Source: Paenibacillus sp. G2S3 (GTDB taxonomy: Bacteria; Bacillota; Bacilli; Paenibacillales; Paenibacillaceae). From it: 64,000 nt of DNA. Positions 9,038 through 18,989 of the stretch are shown one piece after another (the stretch's first letter is position 1; each line of letters opens with the position of its first letter). The notes under the pieces were generated by a model, which ran no database searches, was not told where the DNA came from, and saw nothing but the letters and a program-made list of their open reading frames with translations. The stretch is from assembly GCF_030123105.1 (NCBI RefSeq), contig NZ_CP126095.1, forward strand, positions 3,720,001 through 3,784,000, in the 5' to 3' direction. A program made the position numbers and the translations under genes.

Positions 9038-11293
9038 CTATGATTCTACCGTTAATTGGCCCGTATCCATATTCTGTAGTACTAACTTGCCCTCAAGAGG
9101 CGTACCGTCTTCACTGGTAAGCTTTAGCTTGCCTGTCCGACCTTTCTCAATCAACGCCTTCACTTGCGTATCCGTGAGTGTACGTCCATGGTTCTCTTTC
9201 CAGATCACGAATTTGCAGCCTTCCTTGTAATGAGAGCAGCCATAGCCTTTTTTCCCCATAAAAATCATTCCACCGCAACCGGGACGCGGACAGCTTCCGA
9301 TGACCTTAGGACCTGAATTGGCGGATTCCTCTTCACTACTTGCCTTGCGCTTTCTCGGCGCCGCAGGCTTGTCGCTGGTTTTACGGGATGTACTTCCAGT
9401 GCTTCGCCCTTTAGCACCTGTATTAACAGAAGGCGTCTCCCCTTCAAAAGAGGTTTTGGACGCCCGAGATTGTACTCGTACTTTATCCACGATCATACAG
9501 GCAAATCTTTTTACATTCTCCATAAACTGCCCGTCCGACGCCGTTCCTCTGGAAATTTCGTTCAAGCGACGTTCCCATTGTCCGGTCATTTCCGGTGAAG
9601 TCAACAGCTCAATACCCGCTCCACGTATCAGCTCAATAGCTGTGCGTCCTTTTTGTGTGATGGCGATTTTTTTACCCTGCATTTCAATGTATCCGACATT
9701 CTTCAGCCGTTCTATGGTTGCTGCACGGGTAGCCGGCGTTCCAAGCCCTGAATCCTTCATGGCGTCACGAAGCTCTTCATCCTCAATCTGCTTTCCAGCA
9801 CTTTCCATCGCTCGAAGCAGCGTTCCCTCTGTGTAGTGCTTGGGTGGCTGTGTATCTTTCTCTTTAACAATAGCCTCACTACAAACCACTTCTTCTGCCG
9901 GAGCAATAGAGAATGGCTCATTCACTTCAATCTCTTCGTCCTCTTCCTCATCCTTATTCTTTCCCTTGGACGACTTTGCTTTATCCTTCTTTTGGTCCGC
10001 GTAAATGACCTTCCAACCTAAGCTTAACAATTCCTTGACCGTAGTTTTGAACTTTTCGTCCTCCACATCTGTCATAACTGTATGCACTTTATACTCCGCA
10101 GCCGGATAGAATTGAGACAAAAAGCGCCGCACAATCAAATCATACAGCTTTCCCTCATCTGCACTAAGTCCTGATGCTTTACGATATGTAGGCAAAATGG
10201 CGTGGTGATCCTCAACCTTCGAGGGGTTACAGATGAATTTATTCCCTTTATGAACCAGATTACGATTCGCACCCTTCACCCATTCATCATAAGCCGTCCC
10301 TTGCAGCGCAGATAACGTCTTATGCATCTCAGGAATATTCTGTTCAGTAACATAGTTGGAGTTCGTCCGCGGATAAGAAATCACCTTATGCTTTTCGTAT
10401 AATGCTTGAGCGATATCGAGAGTTTTTTTTGCGGAAAAAGCGTACTTTCCATTCGCCTCCCGCTGCAGCAGCGTCAAATCGTACAGCTTATTCGGATACT
10501 CTTTTGTTTCCTTAACCTCGTAAGACTCAATCCGGCCCGGTTTTCCTTTGACCTTGGCAGCCAGCGCCTCCGCCTTATCCCCGTCAGTCAGCCGATCCCC
10601 CTGCCACATCCCTTTATAGGTCATTTCATTCTGAGTAAAATGTCCCTCCACCTCAAAAAACTTAAGGGAAGAGAACGCCTCAATCGTCTTCTGACGGTCG
10701 TAAATCAGCGCAAGCACGGGAGTTTGAACTCTACCCACTGACAGCAGCACATTATGTTTTGTAGTAAATGCACGTGATCCGTTCATCCCGATGAGCCAAT
10801 CCGCTTCACTGCGAGCTTTTGCTGCTTTCGTTAGATTCTCGTACTCCGATCCATCCCTCAGCTCCTGAAATCCTTTGCGAATGGTCTCTGGCGTCAGATC
10901 CGAGATCCACAACCGCTTCACAGGATGCTCCAGCTTCAAATGTCTCTGAATGAGAGAAAAGATATGCTGCCCTTCTCGCCCGGCATCGCATGAATTCACT
11001 AGAAGATCACTTCGTTTCGCAAGATCTCCGATTACCTTCAGCTGATCAATTGTCCGCGCATTAGGAACCAGTTTGAACTGGTCTGGAATAATGGGCAGAT
11101 CATTAATGTTCCACTTTTTGTATTTAACATCATAAGCATCCGGCTCGGCCAAACCGATTAGATGCCCTATTGCCCATGTAATAATGTACTGCTCCCCTTC
11201 AAGATAGGAACGGTAATTTTTGGCCTTCGGTTCTATTGCGGCGGCGATATTCCGCCCCATATCCGGTTTCTCCGCAATAATGAGTGTCTTCAA
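9038..11293 (-). CDS. topB: DNA topoisomerase III
   Basis: About 751 residues. The N-terminal Toprim domain has the catalytic Glu in IIAEKPDMGR and the acidic motif NSCDAGREGQHIF. The topoisomerase IA core carries the active-site tyrosine in SYPRTNSNYVT near residue 310. After an acidic and lysine-rich linker, the C-terminus holds a four-cysteine zinc ribbon (CPRPGCGG...CSHYKEGC). The start is most likely the TTG at 11293, which lies 9 nt from AAGGAG; the TTG at 11299 is only 3 nt away. The enzyme relaxes and decatenates DNA through single-strand passage. It is a stand-alone gene between terminators. Confidence 0.95.
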   Translation of the reverse strand: MKTLIIAEKPDMGRNIAAAIEPKAKNYRSYLEGEQYIITWAIGHLIGLAEPDAYDVKYKKWNINDLPIIPDQFKLVPNARTIDQLKVIGDLAKRSDLLVNSCDAGREGQHIFSLIQRHLKLEHPVKRLWISDLTPETIRKGFQELRDGSEYENLTKAAKARSEADWLIGMNGSRAFTTKHNVLLSVGRVQTPVLALIYDRQKTIEAFSSLKFFEVEGHFTQNEMTYKGMWQGDRLTDGDKAEALAAKVKGKPGRIESYEVKETKEYPNKLYDLTLLQREANGKYAFSAKKTLDIAQALYEKHKVISYPRTNSNYVTEQNIPEMHKTLSALQGTAYDEWVKGANRNLVHKGNKFICNPSKVEDHHAILPTYRKASGLSADEGKLYDLIVRRFLSQFYPAAEYKVHTVMTDVEDEKFKTTVKELLSLGWKVIYADQKKDKAKSSKGKNKDEEEDEEIEVNEPFSIAPAEEVVCSEAIVKEKDTQPPKHYTEGTLLRAMESAGKQIEDEELRDAMKDSGLGTPATRAATIERLKNVGYIEMQGKKIAITQKGRTAIELIRGAGIELLTSPEMTGQWERRLNEISRGTASDGQFMENVKRFACMIVDKVRVQSRASKTSFEGETPSVNTGAKGRSTGSTSRKTSDKPAAPRKRKASSEEESANSGPKVIGSCPRPGCGGMIFMGKKGYGCSHYKEGCKFVIWKENHGRTLTDTQVKALIEKGRTGKLKLTSEDGTPLEGKLVLQNMDTGQLTVES

Positions 11294-11479
11294 AAACAAT
11301 CGCTCCTTACCTTTTCGTTCTTAAGTCCAAAATGCGTCCAGTATTCTATTATAACATTAACCTCGGTTTTTTTTAATGGATTGGTTAGTAGGCTTTGGTA
11401 AAATTCAGTCTTCCCTTTGTCTTTTCTATGAATTAGAATAGTTTGGTAAACGAGTTTTATATATCGGAGGAATCAAACC

Positions 11480-12343
11480 GTGTCTGAAAATCACAAATTT
11501 ACAGAACCTTTTACGGACAAAAACGGCCACTATCTGAAAGCAGAATGTGAGAACTGCTTCGGTTTGTGTTGTTCCGCACTGCCTTTCTCAGCTTCAGTCG
11601 ATTTTGCTATGGATAAAGCAGCTGGCCAGCCGTGCCATAACCTACAATCAGACTTTCGCTGTGGTGTACATACAGATTTAAGAGCGCTTGGATTTCGTGG
11701 TTGTACTGTATACGACTGTTTTGGGGCTGGGCAAAAGCTTTCTCAGGTTACTTATACTGGTGAGGACTGGCGGAAGAATCCAAAAACTGCGAAGCAAATG
11801 TTCGAGGTATTTCCGGCCATGTGGCATTTGCACGAATTGCTATGGTACTTAAATGAATCATTGAACTTAGATATAACCCATTCAATACATGTTGAGCTGC
11901 AAACAGCACTCGATGAGACGGAACAACTCACTCTACTTAAACCTGATTCTCTACTGAAAGTGAATGTTGACGCTCATCGAGCAAAGATTAATCTGTTGCT
12001 GCTGCAAGTCAGTGAACTTGTGCGTACTGAGGCTCGTCGTAAACTAAAAAAAGCATCGAGAACTTTCAGCCGAGGTGCTGACCTTGTCGGCGCAAATCTT
12101 AAAAGTGCAGATCTCAGGGGCGCAAATCTTAGAGGAGCCTATTTGATTGCCGCAGACCTTAGAGGTGCTGATCTTAGAGGTGCCGATCTCATTGGCGCAG
12201 ATTTCCGTGACACTGACCTTAGAGGCGCTAATCTATCAGAAAGCATTTTTCTAACTCAGGGTCAGATTAATGCGGCGAAAGGCGATGATCTCACTAAATT
12301 ACCGCCAGCACTCACCCGCCCTGAACAATGGGTTTCGATATGA
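11480..12343 (+). CDS. Cysteine-cluster (YkgJ-like) protein with C-terminal pentapeptide repeats
   Basis: 287 residues from a GTG preceded by CGGAGG. The first 95 residues hold a cysteine cluster of the pattern CxxCxxxCC, followed by PCHNL, FRCGVH, FRGCTVYDC, resembling the zinc/iron-chelating YkgJ-type domain. From about residue 197 there are around ten pentapeptide repeats of A(D/N)LxG type (ADLRGANLRGAYLIAADL and onward), which fold as a right-handed beta helix. Pentapeptide proteins sometimes mimic DNA and protect gyrase, but nothing here shows that role. It converges on proS with only 10 nt between. Confidence 0.75.
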   Translation: MSENHKFTEPFTDKNGHYLKAECENCFGLCCSALPFSASVDFAMDKAAGQPCHNLQSDFRCGVHTDLRALGFRGCTVYDCFGAGQKLSQVTYTGEDWRKNPKTAKQMFEVFPAMWHLHELLWYLNESLNLDITHSIHVELQTALDETEQLTLLKPDSLLKVNVDAHRAKINLLLLQVSELVRTEARRKLKKASRTFSRGADLVGANLKSADLRGANLRGAYLIAADLRGADLRGADLIGADFRDTDLRGANLSESIFLTQGQINAAKGDDLTKLPPALTRPEQWVSI

Positions 12344-12353
12344 GTTGTAGGAT

Positions 12354-14066
12354 TTAAACCTGCTGCGAAAAGAATTCTTGGATACGAGAAACTGCTGCGA
12401 ACATTTCTAAGACTTCTTTACCCGCTGAGGTTCTTTCTAGATACTCCACTCTACCTTGTCCTGCTTCCTTACCGACCACTAGCGTTATGGGTATACCAAC
12501 CAAGCTTGAATCCTTAAATTTAACGCCAGCACGTTCATCCCTATCATCTAGCAGCGTTTCAATACCGAGCTTAGTAAGTTGATTATAAAGCTCCTCTGCA
12601 ACTGCCAGTTGCTCCGAGTCCTTTATGGACATCATCAAAATATGAACCTGATAAGGCGCTAATGCAACTGGCCACATTATTCCTTGATCATCATGATTCT
12701 GTTCTACTATCGCAGACAATAGACGTGAGATCCCAATTCCATAACAACCCATGATCATAGGCTGACTCTTGCCAGAACGATCTAAAAAGGAAGCTCCAAG
12801 CTTCTCACTGTATCTGGTCCCTAGTTTAAAGACATGCCCAACTTCTATTCCTTGTTGGAAATGCAGAACACCATTCTCACAGTGTGGACAAGCTTCTCCT
12901 TCCGCAACATTACGAAAATCGCCCACATGTTGAAGTCCAAAATCTCTTCCAGGTACAACTTTTCGGAAATGATAATCTTTTTCTCCTGCTCCCGTCGTAC
13001 CTTCCGTCATCTCAGCAACTGCGGTATCAACGAGTACAGTTAGTTGCAGACCCACAGGCCCCACAAACCCACTCTCTACACCCGTTAAGGATTTCACAGC
13101 ATCATAGTCAGCAAGTGCAATCTCCGCCGCACCGATATATTTACTTACTTTTATCTCATTGACTTCATGATCTCCTCGAACCACTACAGCAAAGAATTGT
13201 CCGCTACCTTCATAGATCAATGTTTTCATAATCTGTTCTGGCTGGATCTCCAGCTCCTGCTCTAATTGAATTATAGTGCGGATATCTGGAGTGTGGAATT
13301 TCTCTATTTCGGGTAATTCAAAGTTCAATTCTTTCTTTGTAGGTTGTACGGCTTCTGCCTGTTCCAGATTGGCTGCATAATCGCAAGAGGAACATACTGC
13401 AATCGTATCCTCCCCGATATTAGCCAGTGCCATAAATTCATGGCTGCCCCCTTCTCCGCCAATCGCACCAGAATCTGCATGAACTGCTCTAAACTTCAGT
13501 CCACAGCGATTAAATATCCGGTGATACGCATCGAACATTTGGAGGTATGATTTATCAAGTCCTTCAGCGCTTATGTCAAAAGAGTATGCATCCTTCATCA
13601 AGAATTCTCTACCTCTCAACAATCCAGAACGTGGTCGCCGTTCATCTCGGAACTTCGTCTGAATCTGATAAACCTTAACAGGAAGCTTACGATAAGAGCT
13701 AATCTCATTCCGCACAAGAGCGGTTACTACTTCTTCATGCGTTGGACCAAGTATGAATTCCCGCTCATGGCGATCCTTAAAGGTCATCAATTCCTTCCCA
13801 TAGACATCATAGCGTTCTGATTCCTTCCAAAGTTCTGCAGGCTGCATGGATGGCATTAAAATCTCCTGAGTTCCGGAATGATCCATCTCTTCCCTTACAA
13901 TCGCTTCTATCTTCCGCAGAACCCGCCGACCAAGTGGTAAATAGGTATACACTCCAGCAGCTAATTGGCGGATATACCCCGCACGCAGCAGTAACTGATG
14001 ACTAATTGTCTCCGCCTCCGAAGGCACCTCACGCAGTGTTGTTAATAATAAATTGCTTTGTCGCAT
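12354..14066 (-). CDS. proS: Prolyl-tRNA synthetase, bacterial type
   Basis: 570 residues, the normal length for the bacterial form with an inserted editing domain. Class II motifs are present: motif 1 region with LLRAGYIRQLAAGVYTYLPLG, motif 2 FRDERRPRSGLLRGREF, and motif 3 MGCYGIGISRLLSAI. The INS editing domain occupies roughly residues 220-400, and the C-terminal anticodon-binding domain includes VLIDDRDERAGVKFKD-type residues (LLDDRDERAGVKFKDSS). A T-box leader upstream makes its transcription respond to uncharged tRNA-Pro. Confidence 0.97.
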   Translation of the reverse strand: MRQSNLLLTTLREVPSEAETISHQLLLRAGYIRQLAAGVYTYLPLGRRVLRKIEAIVREEMDHSGTQEILMPSMQPAELWKESERYDVYGKELMTFKDRHEREFILGPTHEEVVTALVRNEISSYRKLPVKVYQIQTKFRDERRPRSGLLRGREFLMKDAYSFDISAEGLDKSYLQMFDAYHRIFNRCGLKFRAVHADSGAIGGEGGSHEFMALANIGEDTIAVCSSCDYAANLEQAEAVQPTKKELNFELPEIEKFHTPDIRTIIQLEQELEIQPEQIMKTLIYEGSGQFFAVVVRGDHEVNEIKVSKYIGAAEIALADYDAVKSLTGVESGFVGPVGLQLTVLVDTAVAEMTEGTTGAGEKDYHFRKVVPGRDFGLQHVGDFRNVAEGEACPHCENGVLHFQQGIEVGHVFKLGTRYSEKLGASFLDRSGKSQPMIMGCYGIGISRLLSAIVEQNHDDQGIMWPVALAPYQVHILMMSIKDSEQLAVAEELYNQLTKLGIETLLDDRDERAGVKFKDSSLVGIPITLVVGKEAGQGRVEYLERTSAGKEVLEMFAAVSRIQEFFSQQV

Positions 14067-14104
14067 ATCTTAATCCCCTCCCCATAAATTATCTCTTTAA
14101 ATGC

Positions 14105-14350
14105 AAAAAGACACATTCGTCAGGGACGAATGTGTCGTGATACCACCCTTATTTAATTGCCAGCTCAACGTACGATCTATTCTGATTTGGCAATCCTCAA
14201 ATCGGATAACGGTCGATTCCGGTAGCGAGTTAGTAGATACTATCGCTACAGCTACCAAGGCAGGATACCACTCACACGTATTTGAGGAACCTTTCACCCG
14301 GTGGATTCCCTCTCTGTTCTAACGCTTCTTGAATCGTAGATCCTTGGTCA
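14105..14350 (-). ncRNA. T-box leader riboswitch of proS
   Basis: On the minus strand the T-box core AGGGTGGTATCACG (14136-14149) is followed directly by a 12-bp terminator stem (14110-14121 with 14125-14136) and a T run. The TGGT in the T-box would pair with an ACCA tRNA end, fitting tRNA-Pro, whose discriminator base is normally A. Upstream are a Stem I-like region containing AGAACAGAGAGG and a CCT triplet at 14262-14264 that is a candidate proline specifier codon. GTAGCGA and TCGCTAC form another helix. The exact specifier choice is inferred; covariance folding was not possible. Confidence 0.9.
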
Positions 14351-14380
14351 AAGCCTTTGTCATTTAAAAATATTGAATTA

Positions 14381-14409
14381 AATCTACATGAAATTGATTT
14401 TCATGTCAA
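14381..14409 (-). promoter_or_regulatory. Promoter of the proS T-box transcript
   Basis: TTGACA (14404-14409) and TAGATT (14381-14386) on the minus strand with 17-nt spacing. Transcription would start near 14374, just upstream of Stem I of the T-box. Confidence 0.65.
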
Positions 14410-14423
14410 GCATGGACATATAC

Positions 14424-14471
14424 AAAAGCCGCTTCTCCAGCAGGCTATCTGCTTTTGAAACGGCTTCTTTT
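14424..14471 (-). terminator. Terminator of gltD
   Basis: AAAAGCCG and CGGCTTCTTTT form the outer stem, with AGCAG/CTGCT inside, and the minus strand ends in GGCTTTTG. It lies just downstream of the gltD stop. Confidence 0.6.
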
Positions 14472-14482
14472 ATAAAACCATC

Positions 14483-15970
14483 TTAGACTAAGACAGTTGA
14501 ACCCATCAAGTATTTATCCACTTCACGTGCAGCTTCGCGTCCTTCGTTGATGGCCCAAACCACCAAGCTCTGACCACGGCGCATATCGCCAGCAGCAAAT
14601 ACTTTATCTACGTTCGTATTGAATTTACCATAACGTGCTTTCACATTTGTACGACGATCGGTCTCGAGCTTAAGCTCCTCAACAATATCTTGCTCCGGTC
14701 CATCAAAACCGATAGCTACAAGAGCTAATTGAGCAGGATATACAGCTTCGGTACCTGGAACCGGTTGGTAGATCTTACGACCTGTCTCATCCACGATCCG
14801 GCGGATCTGTACGGTGTGAAGCTCTTTCAAGTTACCCTCTTCATCACCTACAAATTTAGTGGTCATGATAGAGAACTCACGCGGGTCGTCCCCAAAAATG
14901 GCTTTAGCTTCTTCTTGCGCATAATCCAGGCTGTAGACATTCGGAAATTGTGGCCAAGGATTAGCAATCGGATCACGCTGAAGAGGTGCTTTTTCATGTG
15001 TACCAAATTGAGTGATACTGCTGCAGCCATGACGAAGTGCTGTAGCAACACAGTCAGAACCCGTATCACCGCCACCCAAGACGATCACGTCTTTACCTTC
15101 AGCAGATACATAGTTTCCATCCTCAAGATTGGAATTCAAATAGCTCTTAATCGTACCATTTAAATAGTCCATGGCGTACATAACACCCTTAAGCTCACTG
15201 CCTTCAACATTAAAGCGACGTGCCTTTGTAGCTCCACCACACAGAACAACCGCATCATACTCATCCACTAGCTGTTGAGCAGCGATATCTTTGCCAATCT
15301 CTGTATTCACCACAAAATTAATACCTTCTGCAGCTAATAAATCTACACGACGTTGTACAACTCTCTTATCGAGTTTCATGGTGGGAATGCCATATGTCAG
15401 CAGTCCGCCAATGCGGTCACTGCGTTCAAATACAGTTACAGTATGTCCAGCCTTATTAAGTTGCGCTGCTGCTGCGAGTCCAGCAGGTCCAGAGCCTACG
15501 ATTGCAATCTTCTTGCCTGTACGTTTCTCTGGAGGATTTGGTACAACCCAGCCTTCTTCAAAGCCCTTATCAATAATAGCTAGCTCAATGGTCTTAATGG
15601 TCACCGGCTGTCCAATTAGACCCACTGTGCAAGAGCCTTCGCAAGGAGCAGGACAAATGCTACCAGTAAACTCAGGGAAATTATTCGTCTTATGCAGACG
15701 TTCCAGAGCTTCTTTCCAGAGTCCGCGGTACACCAAATTATTCCACTCCGGAATTAGATTATGAACTGGACAACCCGAGGTTCCTCCAGCCATATCAATT
15801 CCTGTATGACAATAAGGCGTTCCGCAATCCATGCAGCGCGCTCCTTGTGTCTGTAGCTCGTCCTCGGATAAATGATGGTGGAACTCCTCCCAGTCTTTTA
15901 CCCGCTGCTCAGGATCCCGATCACCTGGGAGCTGCCGTTTATACTCCATAAAACCTGTAGGTGTAGACAT
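14483..15970 (-). CDS. gltD: Glutamate synthase small subunit (NADPH, iron-sulfur)
   Basis: About 495 residues from the ATG at 15970, which has GGGGGA 9 nt upstream; a longer frame adds a leader that does not match the family. N-terminal cysteines for two [4Fe-4S] clusters are seen in ARCMDCGTPYCHTG, SGCPVHN and CPAPCEGSC. The FAD motif is IVGSGPAGLAAAAQL and the NADPH motif is VLGGGDTGSDCVA. The subunit passes electrons from NADPH to the large subunit, which makes glutamate from glutamine and 2-oxoglutarate. The large-subunit gene is not adjacent, unlike many Bacillales; it could also be a related GltD-like oxidoreductase. Confidence 0.92.
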   Translation of the reverse strand: MSTPTGFMEYKRQLPGDRDPEQRVKDWEEFHHHLSEDELQTQGARCMDCGTPYCHTGIDMAGGTSGCPVHNLIPEWNNLVYRGLWKEALERLHKTNNFPEFTGSICPAPCEGSCTVGLIGQPVTIKTIELAIIDKGFEEGWVVPNPPEKRTGKKIAIVGSGPAGLAAAAQLNKAGHTVTVFERSDRIGGLLTYGIPTMKLDKRVVQRRVDLLAAEGINFVVNTEIGKDIAAQQLVDEYDAVVLCGGATKARRFNVEGSELKGVMYAMDYLNGTIKSYLNSNLEDGNYVSAEGKDVIVLGGGDTGSDCVATALRHGCSSITQFGTHEKAPLQRDPIANPWPQFPNVYSLDYAQEEAKAIFGDDPREFSIMTTKFVGDEEGNLKELHTVQIRRIVDETGRKIYQPVPGTEAVYPAQLALVAIGFDGPEQDIVEELKLETDRRTNVKARYGKFNTNVDKVFAAGDMRRGQSLVVWAINEGREAAREVDKYLMGSTVLV

Positions 15971-16200
15971 GTTTACGTTTCCCCCATCCGTTCTCTTCGT
16001 GTTGAAGTATAGTACATTGTAGCATATTGCGGCTTCGTATGGTCGTGAGCAGCGCAATGAAGTACCTGCACATTCTATACCTGTAGATTATCATTTCTAA
16101 TTTTAATTATAGTAGCACTCATTACTTTTGCACAGTAATGGATTAATCTACTGATTTTTTGTACTATTTCACATGTTATGTCAGAGAAAACGTTTTATTA

Positions 16201-16692
16201 CTATTCCGTACGTTCATAAATAAGAAAACGGTAATCATACGGATTCTTTTCATCACGAATTCCTTTCTTATTGGAAACCTCTTTCCACACACTCCAGTCA
16301 ATATCAGGAAACCGGGTATTTCCTTCAAAATCCTGTTCAATTTGCGTTAACATCAACTTGTCAGCATATGGCAACATCAGCTTATAAATTTCCGCTCCGC
16401 CGATCACCATCAGTTCATAGTCTTTTCTACCCTCGCTGAGAGCTTCCTCAAGCGTGTGTACAACCTCTGCACCTTCAGGAGCATAATCAGTATCTCTAGT
16501 CATAATTAAGCTTGTTCTGCCCTTTAGAGGCTTCCCTCCGAGCGAATCCCACGTTTTGCGGCCCATAAGCATTCTCTTCCCCAGTGTTTCCGCTTTGAAA
16601 TAAGCAAAATCAAGTGGTAAATGCCAAGGCATATCATTATCTTTTCCAATGACATGATTGCTTCCCATCGCCCATATTAAGGTAATACTCAT
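16201..16692 (-). CDS. dfrA: Dihydrofolate reductase
   Basis: 163 residues with the DHFR core: ITLIWAMGSNHVIGKDNDMPWHLP (substrate and Met20 loop), MGRKTWDSLG (NADPH site) and MVIGGAEIY. It reduces dihydrofolate to tetrahydrofolate. It lies 57 nt downstream of thyA in the same direction, the standard pairing because ThyA produces dihydrofolate. The ATG follows AAGGAG. Confidence 0.96.
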   Translation of the reverse strand: MSITLIWAMGSNHVIGKDNDMPWHLPLDFAYFKAETLGKRMLMGRKTWDSLGGKPLKGRTSLIMTRDTDYAPEGAEVVHTLEEALSEGRKDYELMVIGGAEIYKLMLPYADKLMLTQIEQDFEGNTRFPDIDWSVWKEVSNKKGIRDEKNPYDYRFLIYERTE

Positions 16693-16749
16693 TAAACACG
16701 CTCCTTCCCACCAATAAAGAATAAAGAATCTTGATTTATAATAATTACG

Positions 16750-17730
16750 TTACACTGCGATCGGCGCTTTTATCGAAGGATGTGGATTGTACCCTTCAAT
16801 GACTAGGTCTTCCAGCTCGATATCAAAAAGTGATTTCTGATCTGAATGAATAACCAATGTAGGCAATGGTCTTAAGTCTCTTGATAATTGCTCTTTCACT
16901 TGATCAACATGGTTTGAATAAATATGTGCATCACTAATGCTGTATACAAACTCGCCTACTTCTAGACCACACTCATGTGCTATTAAATGTGTAAGTAATG
17001 AGTAAGACGGGATATTGAAGTTAGCTCCAAGAAAAGAGTCCGCACTGCGTTGCAGCAAGTGACAGCTTAATTTACCATTTGCAACGTAGAACTGGAACAT
17101 AACGTGGCAAGGTGGTAACGCTGCTTTACTACCTTTCGCCCCAGCATTTATAACATCTTCTGGGTTCCATGCGCTTACAATTAACCGACGAGAATCAGGG
17201 TTTGTTTTGATCTGATGAATAACATCTTGTAATTGGTCAATGGATTCACCCGTAGAAGATGTCCAATTTCGCCATTGCTTACCGTAAACATTCCCTAGGT
17301 CACCATGCTTTACTGCGAACTCATCATCTTCTAAAACACGGTCACAGAATGCTTTCATCTCTGCTTGATATACCTGATTGAAATCTGCATCAACTAAACA
17401 ACGATTCCCGAAGTCTGTCATATCTGGACCCGTATATTCGTCTGATTCAACCCATCTTTTGAAGGCCCATTCATCCCAAATATGATTATTATGTTTCAAT
17501 AAATATCGAATGTTTGTATCGCCTTTAATAAACCATAATAACTCACTAGCAATTAAGCGGAACGGTGTACGTTTTGTTGTAAATAGTGGGAAGCCTTTTG
17601 ATAAATCAAATCTCATTTGATAACCAAATACACTAATTGTACCTGTTCCGGTACGATCTTCTTTTTTCACACCATGATCTAAAATATATTGTAAAAAGTT
17701 CAAATATGTTTGTTCTAGCTCATTCGTCAA
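16750..17730 (-). CDS. thyA: Thymidylate synthase
   Basis: 326 residues, the long form with a roughly 50-residue insertion in the small domain as in Lactobacillus. Landmarks: [12 protein letters not shown] near the N-terminus, [24 protein letters not shown], the nucleophile cysteine in [28 protein letters not shown], and the C-terminus IKAPIAV. It methylates dUMP to dTMP with methylene-tetrahydrofolate. The start is a TTG at 17730 preceded by GGAGGTG. A TATAAT lies just upstream, so thyA probably begins the thyA-dfrA operon. Confidence 0.97.
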   Translation of the reverse strand: MTNELEQTYLNFLQYILDHGVKKEDRTGTGTISVFGYQMRFDLSKGFPLFTTKRTPFRLIASELLWFIKGDTNIRYLLKHNNHIWDEWAFKRWVESDEYTGPDMTDFGNRCLVDADFNQVYQAEMKAFCDRVLEDDEFAVKHGDLGNVYGKQWRNWTSSTGESIDQLQDVIHQIKTNPDSRRLIVSAWNPEDVINAGAKGSKAALPPCHVMFQFYVANGKLSCHLLQRSADSFLGANFNIPSYSLLTHLIAHECGLEVGEFVYSISDAHIYSNHVDQVKEQLSRDLRPLPTLVIHSDQKSLFDIELEDLVIEGYNPHPSIKAPIAV

Positions 17731-17837
17731 TTTACTGCACCTCCGTAATATTTCACCTCATATATTATATCTGAAAAATTCGATTTTTGTAGGAGGTAAG
17801 ATATTTTTTAAATTTATTTAATAATCTGAGGAGTTCA

Positions 17838-18812
17838 CTACTCCGATATTCTTAACTCTACTCTAACTCCATAAGCACGAAGGGAGGCTTGTCCACCCAC
17901 TGGGAAAGTAATCATAGGCGCTGTATGTCCAAAGTCCACGTCCGCAATGACAGGAATGTCTGATAACTCTTCTTTCGAAGTTATGATTTTGGTCAGCAGA
18001 TTCTTTGTCATGCGTGATCCTTGTTGGAACCTGCCAATAACCAATCCTTTGACATGCTGAAAATCTGGTTGATGAATCAGCGATTGTAAATCCCTATCAA
18101 AGGTTGCAGGCGATGACTCATAGTCATCCTCAAGAAATAATATGGAATTCTTTAGACTAGGCATATACTCCGTTCCCTGCAAAAGATTTAATGTACAAAG
18201 GTTCCCACCGATAATCGTCCCTTTCGCTTCTCCATCATTGATAATGAACGGGCCTTCATTTCTAATAAATACACGGTTCTCCTGATCCAAATACCATTCA
18301 TCGTCACTCCAATGCTTCGATGGCTTCACCAGAATTTCTTTGTTGTCCATCATCAGCTTGCGGAAATATTCTATCGTATATTCATTGTCGTGGAGCATCG
18401 CGAAGGTAGAAAAATGCGGTCCGGAGTATGTAACTAGTCCTGTTTTAGCATATATTGCGTTACTTAAAGCAGTAATATCCGAATACCCGCATAACCGTTT
18501 AGGATGCTCTGCAATGATTGAATAATCGATATAACGTAGCAGTTGGTTACTATTAAAGCCACCAATCGTCGTAAGTATCCCTTTAACATTTGGATCTAAA
18601 AAAGCTTCATGCAAATCCTCTATTCTAGATTCAATCGAAGAGGAAACAAAATCATCCTTCTCAAAGGAATTTACGGAAAATGATATCCTAAAACCTAATT
18701 TTTGTAGCTGTTCCTTAGCAATTTTTCTTTGTTCAGCAGCGATTAATGACAGACTTCTGGCAGGTGAGATGATCCGCAACTCATCACCAGGCTTTAACTT
18801 ATTGGGTTTCAT
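17838..18812 (-). CDS. LD-carboxypeptidase / MccF-like S66 peptidase
   Basis: About 324 residues. The N-terminus KLKPGDELRIISPARS and the central GILTTIGGFNSNQLL are typical of family S66. The nucleophile serine lies in LCGYSDITAL, followed by TYSGPHF; the Glu/His of the catalytic triad should be in FLEDDYESS and DFGHTAPM. Such enzymes trim the L-D peptide bond of tetrapeptide murein or inactivate microcin C-like peptides; the two roles cannot be separated by sequence alone. The ATG at 18812 has better spacing from GGAGG than the one at 18815. Confidence 0.88.
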   Translation of the reverse strand: MKPNKLKPGDELRIISPARSLSLIAAEQRKIAKEQLQKLGFRISFSVNSFEKDDFVSSSIESRIEDLHEAFLDPNVKGILTTIGGFNSNQLLRYIDYSIIAEHPKRLCGYSDITALSNAIYAKTGLVTYSGPHFSTFAMLHDNEYTIEYFRKLMMDNKEILVKPSKHWSDDEWYLDQENRVFIRNEGPFIINDGEAKGTIIGGNLCTLNLLQGTEYMPSLKNSILFLEDDYESSPATFDRDLQSLIHQPDFQHVKGLVIGRFQQGSRMTKNLLTKIITSKEELSDIPVIADVDFGHTAPMITFPVGGQASLRAYGVRVELRISE

Positions 18813-18924
18813 CATTTGTCCTCCCTATTTAAGTTTTTAAAATACGGTTGAATGATTTTATAGTGTATTCGCTCAATTTGTTTCATCTCCTCCCATTATA
18901 TCTATTTTCAGAAAAGTGGAAAAC

Positions 18925-18957
18925 TCAAAAAGGCGGAACGCAAATGCGTTCCGCCTT
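18925..18957 (-). terminator. Terminator of the pdh operon
   Basis: A 13-bp perfect stem (AAGGCGGAACGCA with TGCGTTCCGCCTT, loop of two) followed on the minus strand by TTTTTGAG. Confidence 0.9.
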
Positions 18958-18989
18958 CCTGTGCCTGCTAGAGCAATTTGGAAAAGAAA

